Source: Heterobilharzia americana (lineage: Eukaryota > Platyhelminthes > Trematoda > Strigeidida > Schistosomatidae). From it: DNA of 64,000 nt. The translations under genes and the position numbers were made by a program. The notes beneath the pieces were generated by a model, which did not search any database, had not been told where the DNA came from, and saw nothing but the letters and a program-made list of their open reading frames with translations. The stretch lies in the NCBI GenBank assembly GCA_944470555.2, contig OX104128.1, positions 42,205,920-42,269,919 on the forward strand, in the 5' to 3' direction. Shown piece by piece: positions 23,545 through 33,767 of the stretch. Numbering within the stretch: position 1 is the stretch's first letter; each line of letters opens with the position of its first letter.

Positions 23545-25577
23545 AATTTTTGGGACACGTTATCGACGAGCAAGGCATTCGCCCACTACCTGAAAAGGTA
23601 CAGGCGATCCAAGACTTCCCAGTCCCAGCGTCACTTAAAGCTCTGCGTGTGTTTCTGGGTATGGTGAGCTATTATCGTCGCTTCGTTCCCCAATGTGCAC
23701 ACATTTTGACTGCACTGACCGACCTGCTGAAAAGTAAATGTAAAACTTTCAGCTTGACTCCGGAGGCACTAGAAGCATTTCGCAAGATCAAAACCGCAAT
23801 AGCAGACGCCACGATGCTGGTGCATCAAGACGTAAACCTACCTCTTAGCATTGCGGTTGACGCCTCTAACACGGCCATTGGAGCTGTGTTGCAACAACTT
23901 TCGGATCACACTTGGATCCCAGTTGCATTCTTCTCTCGGAAGTTATCCACCTGCGAAATGCGGTACAGCACTTTCGGCAGGGAACTGCTCGCCATATATG
24001 CCTCAGTGAAACATTTTCGTCATTTTGTGGAAGGTCGTGACTTCATCATCTTTACCGACCATAAACCTCTGACGTATGCCTTACACACCACTACTGACAG
24101 ATATTCACCGCGTGAATTACGTCACCTAGATTATATTTCGCAATTCACGTCGGACATCCGTCATATTTCTGGTGTGAATAACCCTGTCGCGGACGCACTG
24201 TCTCGCGTTTGCACCACTACTTTGCCTCGAGCAGTCGACTTACGGAAGATTGCCGAACTTCAGGATTCAGACGAGGAGATTGAAAAACTTCAACACTCAT
24301 CCTCTCTGAAGATACAGCGTCTACCGCTCCTGAACAGTGAAGTGTCAATATTGTGCGACACCTCCACAGGCACACCCAGACCGGTTGTTCCTTTATCCTT
24401 GCGTAAGCATGTTTTTGATGCTTTGCACAATCTTTCACATCCTGGCATCCGCGCCACTGACAAGCTCATATCTGCTAGGTTTGTTTGGCCTGGTATTAAC
24501 CGTGATGTTCGAAACTGGACACGGTCATGTATTCAGTGCCAACGTTCCAAGGTGAATCGTCACAACATCCCACCACTTGGAACTTTCGCCAAACCTGACT
24601 CACGATTCGCTCATGTCCACTTAGACATTGTCGGCCCACTTCCACCCTCCGATGGATATAGTTACCTACTGACATGTGTCGATAGGTTTACTCGCTGGCC
24701 GTTAGCCATCCCACTGTCTAACATTACTGCCGAAACAGTAAGTCGGGTTTTCGTCGAAGGATGGGTTTCACAGTTTGGATGCCCTTCCACCGTGACAACC
24801 GACAGAGGCCAACAGTTCGAATCCGCTACCTTCCAGAAGCTGATGAATCTGTTGGGATGCAAACGCATCCGCACTACCGCATATCATCCAGCTTCCAATG
24901 GTTTGGTCGAGCGATTCCACCGACACCTTAAGAGCGCACTAATGGCAGTCGACAATATGAAATGGACTGAGTCTCTGCCGTTGGTTCTTCTCAGCATCCG
25001 TTCTACACTCAAGACTGATATACAGTGTACACCTGCTGAGTTAGTTTACGGTAGTAACTTACGTTTGCCGGGTGAGATGGTCGCTTCAGACTGCAGTGAC
25101 CCAACTCCTACCGATATCCATGGCTATGCTCAAACTCTTAAGTTACACATGCGTCGCCTCCAACCCTCATCCACACGGATACAGTGTAGACGGGTGCAGC
25201 TGGATAAAAGACTCCAAGATTGCACTCACGTCTTTGTGCGTTGTGACGGTGTACGTAAGCCCTTACAGCCACCATACGACGGACCCTTCAAGGTTCTCAG
25301 TAGGAAAGAAAAGTTTTTCGTCATTGACAGATCTGGACGGCAGGATTCTATAAGTGTCGATCGTTTGAAGGCAGCTTATATAGAGGACGACCCGCCTTCC
25401 TCTACACCGACACAACTAGAAAAACCCTTGCCGCCGGACTCCCTAACAGACTCGTTTAGTCGCGCGTATCCTGAACCTTCTAAAAGAGCCACGTCTAGTA
25501 ACACTGATCCAGTACCCTCTACACGTGCTGGGAGGCGTGTACATTGGCCCAAGCGATACGCCGAGTTCGTTAATTAG
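23520..25577 (+). CDS. pol: Pol part 2 of element A: RT end, RNase H, integrase
   Basis: Continuation of pol after the 1-nt lesion near 23525. It opens with the FLGHVI block of the RT thumb. RNase H follows, with [15 protein letters not shown], a [13 protein letters not shown] segment and TDHKPLTY. Integrase has the zinc-binding HHCC pattern (HNLSHPG then CIQC at about 24424-24540). The catalytic triad is complete: D in [11 protein letters not shown] in TTDRGQQFE, and E in [15 protein letters not shown]-type module (YDGPFKV) is present near the C-terminus, before a Pro/Ser-rich tail. The stop is TAG at 25575. No intact Pol can be made from this copy without bypassing the RT frameshift, although the integrase part is undamaged. 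Confidence 0.92.
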   Translation: MPIGVRSLKFLGHVIDEQGIRPLPEKVQAIQDFPVPASLKALRVFLGMVSYYRRFVPQCAHILTALTDLLKSKCKTFSLTPEALEAFRKIKTAIADATMLVHQDVNLPLSIAVDASNTAIGAVLQQLSDHTWIPVAFFSRKLSTCEMRYSTFGRELLAIYASVKHFRHFVEGRDFIIFTDHKPLTYALHTTTDRYSPRELRHLDYISQFTSDIRHISGVNNPVADALSRVCTTTLPRAVDLRKIAELQDSDEEIEKLQHSSSLKIQRLPLLNSEVSILCDTSTGTPRPVVPLSLRKHVFDALHNLSHPGIRATDKLISARFVWPGINRDVRNWTRSCIQCQRSKVNRHNIPPLGTFAKPDSRFAHVHLDIVGPLPPSDGYSYLLTCVDRFTRWPLAIPLSNITAETVSRVFVEGWVSQFGCPSTVTTDRGQQFESATFQKLMNLLGCKRIRTTAYHPASNGLVERFHRHLKSALMAVDNMKWTESLPLVLLSIRSTLKTDIQCTPAELVYGSNLRLPGEMVASDCSDPTPTDIHGYAQTLKLHMRRLQPSSTRIQCRRVQLDKRLQDCTHVFVRCDGVRKPLQPPYDGPFKVLSRKEKFFVIDRSGRQDSISVDRLKAAYIEDDPPSSTPTQLEKPLPPDSLTDSFSRAYPEPSKRATSSNTDPVPSTRAGRRVHWPKRYAEFVN

Positions 25578-26211
25578 CCCCAGAGCAACTTCACACTTGG
25601 TGAATTCGGAGTTTCAACTACTTTGTCGTGGCATACACTTTCAATGCGTTTTCATACCTAAAGTTTTCAAAAGTCATGTTTACTACTTTGCAAACAGTTT
25701 TTTTTTAAAAAAAAAAAAAAAAGAAAAACCAAAAATACAATTTAAATTCCGAAAACTTTTTTTGGTTGGTTATTTTTTTTTTTTCTGTACTACTCCCACT
25801 TCGAATTGTTTGGTTTTCCTTTTCTTAGCACTCTAATGTCCCATTTCTTTCTTCTTGCAGAACCTAGAAAATGCGTTGAAAATTGGATACAATTGGCCGC
25901 TGACGATGCTACTTGGATCGTTCTTCGGTTCTCTTTGTACCAATTTCCCCCTGTACACTCCCCGGTAGATTAAGAAGCAATAGGGAAAAGTAGACGGAGG
26001 CTTTGGGTCACCTTCCACCACTGCGAGAAGGGTTGCGTCTAGACGCAAAGTTATCTTACCTCGTAGGTGTGCATAGTTGCACTAGCTTCGGAGACCCACA
26101 CGTCACCTACTCCATCACCAATATGGAAAGGTGTTGCGTGTCCGCCTCGCAGTCGCCTCCTAGGATCGAAGGTTGCCGGTATCCCAACAACCTTCTAGGA
26201 GGGGGATAACC
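25578..26211 (+). other. 3' untranslated region of element A with polypurine tract
   Basis: Noncoding stretch between pol and the 3' LTR. It has long A and T runs at about 25700-25725 and 25770-25784. A' lacks roughly 100 bp in this part, including most of those runs. The likely polypurine tract for plus-strand priming is AGGAGGGGGA at 26197-26206, 5 nt before the LTR. The same tract is kept in A' (58255-58264, minus strand). Confidence 0.8.
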
Positions 26212-26643
26212 TGTAGTGCACCTTCCTGGCACCAAAATATAACTAGGGCTAAAATAAATAGTTTAAATTAAATTAACTAAATAAATCTCTAGCTTGCCTC
26301 CGGATGCTTAGGGTGTTTTAAGTTTTGTTTTAACGAGCATGCATCCGAGCAGGCTTGGACGCCATTTTTGCGCTCCATTGTGCTGATCACCACGCACGTA
26401 CTCCGAGTCCCTAGTTCAGCCTTACAAGCCAGATAAGTTGATTAAACTTTTCCCTCATTCATTATTATAACATTTACCTTAAATACATAGCTCCTTTAAA
26501 TACATTGCGTATCAGTTCTTTTGATTTGTGTTTTGTTACCAGTACTTACACGTTAGGTAAAGTACTGGTTAAGCAGGTACTAGAGCACATCAAATTAAGT
26601 AGGGTTGATCAAACGTTACGGAATTGTAACACGCATCCCTACA
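26212..26643 (+). repeat. 3' LTR of element A
   Basis: 432 bp, seen as identical to the 5' LTR. It ends GCATCCCTACA and is followed by the TGTT duplication at 26644-26647. Confidence 0.95.
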
Positions 26644-26754
26644 TGTTCATACGAATTTCTTAATAAACTAAAGAGGATAATTAATAATTACTAACGCTTC
26701 TTTTATGTGTTTGAATTACTATTATTAATATGATATATATGTATTTCATATGAC

Positions 26755-26808
26755 ATAGGTTACATGATTGGTCTTTGCCTCAGTCAAGTTCGCACCAGGA
26801 CAAATCCG
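26755..26808 (+). repeat. Remnant or divergent end of the 5' LTR of element B
   Basis: Only the last 45-50 bp before the primer site (TTGGTCTTTGC, then GTCAAGTTCGCACC and GGACAAATCC) resembles the 3' LTR end at 31690-31729. Further upstream, both 26644-26754 and the sequence left of element A (20883-20965) differ from the 3' LTR. The 5' LTR is therefore truncated or of another subtype. Confidence 0.6.
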
Positions 26809-26812
26809 AATT

Positions 26813-26832
26813 TGGTGAGCCCGATGTGATCG
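26813..26832 (+). promoter_or_regulatory. Primer binding site of element B, tRNA-Trp-like
   Basis: TGGTGAGCCCGATGTGATCG matches the complement of an animal tRNA-Trp 3' end (TGGTGACCCCGACGTGATT) at all but three or four of its positions. It shares its first 12 nt with the primer site of element A. Confidence 0.75.
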
Positions 26833-26925
26833 CATATCCCGACCAATAGCAAATATTGAACTGATGAGCCTGTTCCATTTTATATGTGTATATTGTTTTC
26901 ATTTTGATAACATTTATATATCCAC

Positions 26926-27780
26926 ATGAAACTCTTTCTGATGTCCGACTATACTCCCAAGTTTATTCTTATTAAGCCGACTACGAACACGATCCAACTC
27001 GTGCCGTATTGGCCAGACAATGCAGAAACATGGTTTCCTTATGCCGAGGCAGATTTTCGAGAACAGGGCGTCCCACATCCTCATTCTCAATTTCTTGCCG
27101 TTATACGTTTACTACCACGGGAATTAAACAGGTATGTTACAGCACACATGTTTAATCCTGAAGTAAGTGATCCTTATGCACTTCTCAAGGCTGCACCGTT
27201 GAAGAAAAGCGGTCTGATGGATCGCCAGCTCTTAGACGAATTACTTCGTAACATCGAGCTAGGCAGCCACTCAGCTACTGAAGTCCTTGCACGCATGCGA
27301 GAAGTAATCGGTGCAAGAACATTCGGCAATGGCCTTTTCCGAGAACTATTTCTCTCAAAACTACTACAACCGGTGCAAACCGTGTTGGTGACACTGCAGT
27401 CAGCCCCACTTGATGACCTGGCAGCCTAGGCAGATAAAATACTGGAGATTTCTAGCAGACCCGTCTCCAACGCATATTCTGTCTGCGACAAACCAGAGAG
27501 CCAGGATTCAGAGGTGAAGAAGCTGTGCAACCCTGTGAAACAGTTGCTACGTTCTCAAAGTCCTAGTTCACGTTGAACTCCACAGAAACGCATCTTAGGG
27601 CATCGCAGCAACTCGCGTGGTTGTTCCAAAACTAAACCCAACAGGGCGGAAAACCCTAAATGGTGCTGGTTTCATAATACTTACGGAGACGAAGCCAGGA
27701 AATGTCGGAAACCATACAGTTTTAACAAGGACACAAACTCAGGAAACGGTCACGCCGGCACGTGTTTACGGCAACCGTAG
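26926..27780 (+). pseudogene. gag: Gag of element B, two nonsense codons
   Basis: The 167-codon open part (26926-27429) has the capsid-like region with a W-F start (TWFPYAEADF) and the block LGSHSATEVLARM matching the [13 protein letters not shown] block of element A. Stop codons interrupt it at 27427 (TAG) and at about 27574 (TGA), but the frame is otherwise kept to 27778-27780. The zinc finger is at about 27662-27709 with C-x2-H-x9-C-x3-Y: the fourth ligand is Tyr instead of Cys. In the position of the slippery heptamer it reads AGGAAAC (27741-27747), with the first G changed to A. The changes seen are largely of the G-to-A or C-to-T kind. Confidence 0.8.
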
Positions 27781-28536
27781 CCGGCGGAAACAGCCTTTTG
27801 CTCTACGTCACCGACATAAAAACGAAAGTTCGCTACCTCGTCAACACCAGTGCAGAAGTTAGCGTTCTTTCCGCACCGACAGAGAAGCTCCATCACGACC
27901 CATCCTTCAATCTCCAAGCAGCCAACTGCAAGGCAATCACGACATTTGGGAGATAGTATGCCTGCCTAAACTTAGGTTTACGTAAACCTGTTGACTGGAT
28001 TTTTCTCCTAGCTGGCGTTTCTATGCCTATCATTGGCATAGATTTGCTAAACCATTACGATCTACTCGTAAATGCTCGCCGTCGACGACCGATAGATAAC
28101 AACACAAAGTTATCTAATGGCAGCACCACCTATGTAGGTCCTAGTTTAGCCATCGTAAGAACCAAACAATCAGGTGACGCGTCCTACCAAGCAGTTTTGG
28201 AGAAATATCCAGAGTTGCAACAACCGAATCACACTCTTCCGTGCATAGCCAGCAATGTCATGCATCACGTCACAACCACAGGTCCACCTGTGGCATCCAA
28301 AGTGCGCCGTCTAGCCTCGATAAGCTCAAAACGGCGAAAAGCGAATTCGACCACATGCTCAAGCTGGGCATTATCGAACCGTCAAACAGCCCTTGGGCAT
28401 CACCACTGCTACAGTTACCAAAAAGGATAGCAACAACCGGCGTCCAACTGGTGATTACTTGAGGCTCAACGCGAAAGCAGTACCGGACTGCTACGCGATA
28501 CCTCACGTTCAGGATTTGACCGCAACCTTATGCTGA
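27748..28536 (+). pseudogene. pol: Pol of element B, protease and start of RT (inactive)
   Basis: The frame is -1 to gag. The protease motif reads YLVNTSAEVSVLS where an active enzyme has D-T-G: the catalytic Asp is Asn and the Gly is Ser, both single G-to-A changes. A stop follows at about 27954. The partner segment IIGIDLLNHYDLLV is present at about 28029. The start of reverse transcriptase (NSPWASPLL) is reached only after frame changes near 28315-28440. Confidence 0.8.
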
Positions 28537-29244
28537 ATGAGCATTTTCCCCAAAATGGTTTTGGTCAAAGCGAACAACCAGATACCTATGGCAGCAGAAG
28601 ATATCGCGAAAACAGCCATTATTACTCCTTTTGGCCTGTTTGGATTCCTATGCATGCCATTTGGTCTTCAGAGTGCAGTACAAACATTCCAACGCTTTAT
28701 GGTTGATGTCTTCCGTGGTTTGAATTTTGTTCACATCTACACCGATGACTGTCTAATTGCGAGTCAAGATAAGGAAACTCACCTTAAACATTTGGACCTC
28801 ACATCCGAAAGACTTAAAAAACATGGCATCACAGTGAACTTACAGAAGTGTGAAATAAGAGTTGAATCACTCAGCTTCCTTGGGCATACCATTGGCAACA
28901 AAGGTATACGCCCATTGAGAGATAAAGTGGCGACTATCACAAACTATCCAGAGCCGACCACTGTGAAACATCTCCGCACTTTCAGTCGCCCGGTAAGTTA
29001 TTGCCGAAGGTTTATCCCCAACTGTGCCTCTGTCATGAGACCACTAACAGATCTACTTCGAGGAACTACAAAGTTCGTGTCTCTGGACAACGCGGCTGGA
29101 CTTGCTTTCTCTAAAGTCAAGGAAGCCATTTCTAACGCAACCATGCTTATGCATCATGACCCCAATGCTCCTCTGAGTATTGCTGTTGATGCATCTGACT
29201 CAGCAAATGGAGCAGTTTTGCAACAGTTGACTGACAACCAGTGA
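28537..29244 (+). pseudogene. pol: Pol of element B, reverse transcriptase core and RNase H start
   Basis: The open stretch contains the ITPFGLFGFLCMPFGL block, a catalytic box YTDDCLIAS, the FLGHTIG thumb block and the start of RNase H (AVDASDSANGAVLQQ). The upstream catalytic Asp region (LDLxxAYHQI) has decayed to an unrecognisable form near 28550-28580. The frame stops at TGA 29242-29244. Exactly the same stop and the following broken stretch occur in element C. Confidence 0.82.
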
Positions 29245-29259
29245 CAACCGTTAACCTAT

Positions 29260-30889
29260 TGTCGAGGCGGCTGAAGGCGCGGAAACAAGATACAGTACAT
29301 TTGGTAGGGAACTCCTAGCCATGTACTGTTCCGTACGCCATTTTCAACATTCTGTGGAAGGTCGTGATTTCATTATTTTCACAGACCACAAACCATTAAC
29401 CTTTTCCCTCAGCTCGGCGTCTGACAAATACTCCCCGCGTGAGTCGCGACAGCTGGATTACATTTCCCAGTTCACATCAGACATCCGCCACATTTCTGGA
29501 GCAAACAACTCCGCAGCCGACGCACTATCTCGAATAGCTTCGATAAACTATATCGAGGGCGTTGATCTCGTTGAACTAGCCCGGCGTCAAAAGGAAGACC
29601 TTGAGCTGCATCATGAGTTGTCGTCCACAACTCTCAAGCTGCGACTTTGTCCGGTTGGGTCAGACAAGGATACAATTTTGTGCGATGTCTCTGCTAGTCA
29701 TTCACGCTCAATAGTTCCGAAGAGTTGTCGACGCAACGTCTTCAATGCGTTGCACAAACTCCCTCATCCAGGTGCACGAGCCACCATTAGGCTTATCGCA
29801 CAACGTTTCTGCTGGCCTGGGATGAACAAAGACGTTGAGGAGTGGGCTCGGTCGTGCTTAGCTTGTCAAAAGTGCAAAGCCATGCGACACATGAAAAGCC
29901 CTTTAGGCTCATTTCTAGCCCCAGACATGCGTTTCGACCACGTCTATATAGACATTGTAGGACTCCTACCAGAATCTTATGGATGTACTTACCTTTTCAC
30001 TTGTGTTGATCGTTTCACACGATGGCCGGAGGCAGTACCCATTAAGGATATTACTACTGGAACAGTAGCTCGTGTTTTCGTCGAAAGATGGATCGCGAAC
30101 TTCGGATGTCCATCTTACGTCACAACCGACCGTGGGTGCCAATTCGAGTGTCGATTATTTCACGCTCTAACGGCACTTTTAGGTTGCACTCGGTTCCGAA
30201 CGACAGCCTACCATCCACAAGCAAATGGCACGGGAGGGCGTCTCCGTCGACAGCTGAAAGCTTCCATTCCAGCTACAAACATACTCCAGTGGACCGAGGC
30301 TCTGCCTCTAGTCCTACTAGGTATTCGTAACGCGTTGAAAGTTGATGCTGAACGCACTCCTGCAGAACTCGTCTATGGGACCACTCTTCGCCTACCAGGT
30401 GAGTTTGTCTCTCCTTCAACTTTCAAACTTGTTTCCGACAGGACATCTTACGTGACTAGGCTTACAAGCGCAATGCGTTCAGTTAGGCCCTCTCCGATTA
30501 GGCCGCAAACGACCGATGTTTTCGTTCACCCCAGTTCACAGAAGACATCGCATGTGTTTGTTCGCCACGACGCCGTTCGTCGACTACTTGAACCACCCTA
30601 CGACGGGCCACTCGAATTGATCAAGTGACATGAGGAATTCTATATAATCGAGTGAAACGCAGTTGGAGATACTCTTAGTATCGACCGTTTGAAACCAGCT
30701 TATTTCGAAGGCGACCCCATTATAAGTGACGTTTCAGCTCGTGACATCCGACCGACGGATAGCTCAATTATCGAAATTCTTGACGAAGTGCCTGGTAGTG
30801 CGCGGTTACAACAACCATCGGTGCAACAGAAAACACGATCAGGTCGAACCGTCAGGTTCCCGGAGTATTTAAAGTCGTATTCAACTTAG
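29260..30889 (+). pseudogene. pol: Pol of element B, RNase H, integrase and C-terminus (inactive)
   Basis: The main open stretch is 29321-30628. It starts in RNase H (TDHKPLTF) and holds the integrase zinc region (HKLPHPG and CLACQKC), then D in YIDIVGLLPE and D in TTDRGCQFE. The expected catalytic Glu in the box NG-x-x-E is Gly (NGTGGRLRRQ), so the D-D-E triad is broken. A stop at about 30626 and another at about 30652 precede the C-terminal part, 30689-30889. Up to about 30610 the sequence is identical in translation to element C; from there to 31235 the two differ strongly. Confidence 0.85.
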
Positions 30890-31389
30890 TGGTGTGAAAT
30901 AAAATGTGCCAACCATATTTTTTGCCTGCAAATTTTTTTCCGAGGCACTATTTTTCTTATTTACCGGCGATGCGCAAATCCTCGTACATTTTGCCTTTTT
31001 ATGTCAATTTTTTTATCACCAAGTAATGAAACTTTTAAAAAAAGCGTGGAAAACAAGCGTAAACTTTATTTTCGATATATTTGTATACACATAATCCCCA
31101 TTTTTACGAAACGTTTTTGTGGTATTAAAGACTTGTATTTATATTCCAGGTGCAACGAGCACTGGACGGGAAGTCAAAGAAAACTGAGGATCAGGATCGA
31201 CGTCCAATTTGATCTATTGTATTTTATTTTTTAATTGCCACGACACCCTAGAATAAGTTCAGACAACCAGGGGCCACCTCACGCAGTGAGCCCATCGGAA
31301 GAGTTTTACCAGTGGAGAAACCACTAGGTTTTTACTTCCGGCTGGTATCTTCTTAGGGTCCCCACGAACCCACTAGGGGGGGAGTGATC
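30890..31389 (+). other. 3' untranslated region of element B with polypurine tract
   Basis: T-rich noncoding DNA, then a more GC-rich part from about 31236 that is nearly identical to element C. The likely polypurine tract is AGGGGGGGAG at 31375-31384, just before the LTR start at 31390. Confidence 0.75.
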
Positions 31390-31728
31390 TGTAGCGTCAC
31401 ACACTTCCCCAAAATCAATAGCCTAGGGTTTGACGACTTTCGACGTTGATGCTGACCTTGATAGTTTAACTGGACTCGCTAAGCTGAAGGCACCCGGTCA
31501 AGCATCCTCGCCATTTGGCACGCTGTCGCGTTACGTTGCATTGCTCGTATTCGACTCTCTAGCCAGTTAGTTAGAACGCACCGGTATTTTGGCATAACCA
31601 TCCAAATATACTATTCCATCCGACTACGCTATCGTGTTCTTCCTTGGTCTCGTATTCGTGGGTATATAACAAGTCTGAATAATTAGTGGTTGGTCTTTGC
31701 GACTGTCAAGTTCGCACCGGGACAAATC
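31390..31728 (+). repeat. 3' LTR of element B
   Basis: About 339 bp, starting TGTAGCGTCACAC. It matches the LTR of element C (51434-51096, minus) with only a few differences. The right edge is set where B and C stop matching, after ACAAATC, and could be off by a few bases. Confidence 0.8.
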
Positions 31729-31732
31729 CTAA

Positions 31733-31783
31733 AAATTAAAAAATGTGGTTGGTACATCTTATTTTACACCACTAAGTTGAATG
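31733..31783 (-). repeat. Short inverted piece of a family-B element
   Basis: Read on the minus strand, about 48 bp match the end of pol and the start of the 3' untranslated region of element B (30877-30927) with a few differences. It directly follows the 3' LTR of B but points the other way. Beyond 31785 the match is lost. Confidence 0.55.
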
Positions 31784-33223
31784 TATTGTATCAGGTTTTT
31801 ACTGCATGCTTTAGTCAGACATATTTCAGCCTGTGGTAATTTGGCGTAACTTCGGAATATCATTGTTTTATATCCCTTGCTGGTTCTGAAACTAATAGCG
31901 TTTATGACCATGCTTCTTCGACCTTCTGGCAATGGGAGTGGTAACGACCGGCAAAGATACCATTAAAAGGTTCAATGCTTGAAGAAAAGTGACTGGCTGA
32001 ATGGGTTGCTAATCTGTCTGACGTGTTTTGAAACTGGATTTCAACTCGAGCACATATGCACCTTTTTGTAGACCATAATAAAGGGAGGAAATAAATAACG
32101 AACTTGAGACGATGACAGTCGGTCATTCGATTGAGACATCTAACAGCGAAATGGAATGAAAATCAGTCGACAGAAATTGAATGCCAGACTACAGCTGAAA
32201 CTTGAGGAAGCAAAAAATCGTAAAACACATGTATACGACGCATGAATATGTCCATGATTACAAGAATAAATGTATACTAGCCGCTCTGAAGATATGAATT
32301 TTCTGTAAGCATGACATCTATTCAGAAGTACGTTTGTCGATGATGCACGAGAGTGAGTAAACGCTGAAGGAAAAACGTTTATGGGTATCCGATGAGTCAA
32401 TAGCATTAGTTGAAAAATACGAACGCCAAATTAACGGTGAAAGCAAGTTTTCATATCCCGGAGAAATAGATTCGATAGAGACATATTTGTACAGTGGAAG
32501 GGGGGGTAACAATACTGAATAAACATGCTGAGAAATAGAACTTCATTTGCCGGGGATGGATAACTCTGCTTTGTGCCGCTGTATTTCAAAGGATGTCATA
32601 TTTTCATCTAGAAAGCGGAGTTTCACACACTTTTCAGCTGGTCTGTCTTAACAGGCATCTGCTCTGACAAGCCATTATTATACCCAGACAGGGTGCATGT
32701 CGTATTTGTCCTTGGTATTCTGTGCTTGTGAAAAGGGCTCATTTGTCTGTGGTCTGTGACCGAATACTTTGTTTTGTTTCATGTACCCTGACGATTTCAT
32801 CCTCAAATTATTGACCATGTTCTGGGGTACGACGATCACATATACGACTTAAACTCATGAAAGAACTAGGGACACGAAAAAACCTGCGAATGGGAAGGAA
32901 AGTGGTTCGGAGAATATGGGTGATGTCAGTCTACGCTTAGAAAAGTGATGGTTTATTGAAAGTTTCCAGCTTTCCTGGTGCAAGTTAAGGAAGTGGAGGG
33001 TCCAAAGGCAAGCCGTTAGTTCGAATTCAAGTTTTTCGAGAACCATGGCAGGACTCATTATGTTCTTCATAACTGCTTTGTTGGAAGAAAGCGAAATGGT
33101 CAAGTCGAGAAGGCGCGAAGAGACAGAAAATCTTCTACAGCTAAAGAAAAGGCAATGATAGAATTGTTAAAGAAAACTAACCAGCTAAGTGGAGAGAATA
33201 CTCAAAGCTGGAATAATAGAACC
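31784..33223. other. No gene recognised
   Basis: Mixed-composition DNA with short frames on both strands (for example 32140-32406 and 32855-33103, both minus). No motif was seen. It was contiguous with 37150-37537 before the LINE at 33239-37134 inserted. Confidence 0.4.
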
Positions 33224-33238
33224 TACGGAAGTTAGTTA
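33224..33238. repeat. Target-site duplication of RTE-like LINE, left
   Basis: The 15 bases TACGGAAGTTAGTTA at 33224-33238 recur without change at 37135-37149. They bracket the LINE at 33239-37134. Target duplications of this length are normal for target-primed reverse transcription. Confidence 0.85.
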
Positions 33239-33287
33239 TCATTATTATCATTATTAGTCCCTTGGGTTCCTAGTGGAACATAGGGCT

Positions 33288-33767
33288 TCAGTAGCACGTC
33301 TCCAGTGACCTCTGTCCTCTGAGATCTTTTGAACCTGGTTCCACGACAGCCCAGAAGCTCTCATTTCCTCCTCGCACGACCTCCTCCATGTCACCCTCGA
33401 CACCGACGCCCAACTCGTCACTTCCCATGGGGATTCCACTCGAGGGACTGGCCTGACGCTTGATGTCCTCAGTTGGCCTTCTCAGTGCATGTCCAATCCA
33501 TCTCCACTTCCTCCTGCATATTTGTTGCGTGATAGGTTCTTGGTTGGTTTGTTCCCAGAGCTCCTTGTTGCTTATTCTTTCTGGCCATCTGATCTTCAGT
33601 AGTGAGCGTAGGCAGTTATTGATGAATGTCTGTAGTTTATTGGAAATCCCTTTCGTGACGCGCCGAGTCTCTGAACCATACAGAAGCACTGACTTGACGT
33701 TGGTGTTGAAAATCCGTATCTTGTTCCGCATGCTGAGTGCAGAAGATCTCCACACTGGTTTCAGGCT
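33288..33767 (-). pseudogene. RTE-like LINE, C-terminal region
   Basis: The frame 33755-33288 has the conserved series SVLLYGSETRRV, CLRSLLKIRWPERISN and a CRRKWRWIGHALRRP box, which ends RTE-type polyproteins. The sequence picks up where the portion at 35021 stops once repeat X is left out. The copies at 11299-11835 and 56690-57819 match it. The frame runs on past the box to 33288 and ends in TAG. Confidence 0.82.

Larger units (their letters stand above)
20966..26643 (+). mobile_element. Element A: CsRn1-like Ty3/Gypsy LTR retrotransposon
   Basis: A 5678-bp LTR retrotransposon in the order LTR, primer site, gag, pol (protease, reverse transcriptase, RNase H, integrase), purine tract, LTR. 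Both LTRs are 432 bp, run TG...CA, and show no difference when read side by side. Perfect 4-bp duplications flank it, so insertion is recent. The Gag CHCC finger and the tRNA-Trp-like primer site place it with the CsRn1 group of trematodes (Boudicca and CsRn1 are known relatives). It has two 1-nt lesions, one in gag near 22195 and one in the reverse transcriptase near 23525. There is no env gene. It inserted about 170 bp upstream of the primer site of element B. Confidence 0.93.
26755..31728 (+). mobile_element. Element B: decayed CsRn1-like Gypsy element, second family
   Basis: About 5 kb. Present are the end of a 5' LTR, a tRNA-Trp-like primer site (26813), gag with two stops, pol broken by stops and frameshifts, a purine tract and a 339-bp 3' LTR. 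The same gene order, -1 gag/pol offset and finger spacing as element A show the same clade, but nucleotide similarity is low, so it is a separate family. Key residues are lost in the protease (Asp to Asn) and the integrase (Glu to Gly), so it cannot move by itself. A partial second copy is element C (51086-53781, minus). Confidence 0.88.

Noticed and set aside
26003..26209. 68-codon frame before the 3' LTR of element A, also in A', as a possible extra gene or env
   Set aside because: Too short, no signal or membrane segment, lies in the untranslated region and overlaps the polypurine tract.
30088..30330. 80-codon alternative frame within integrase of B (and 52473-52715 in C)
   Set aside because: Shadow of the integrase frame in another phase.
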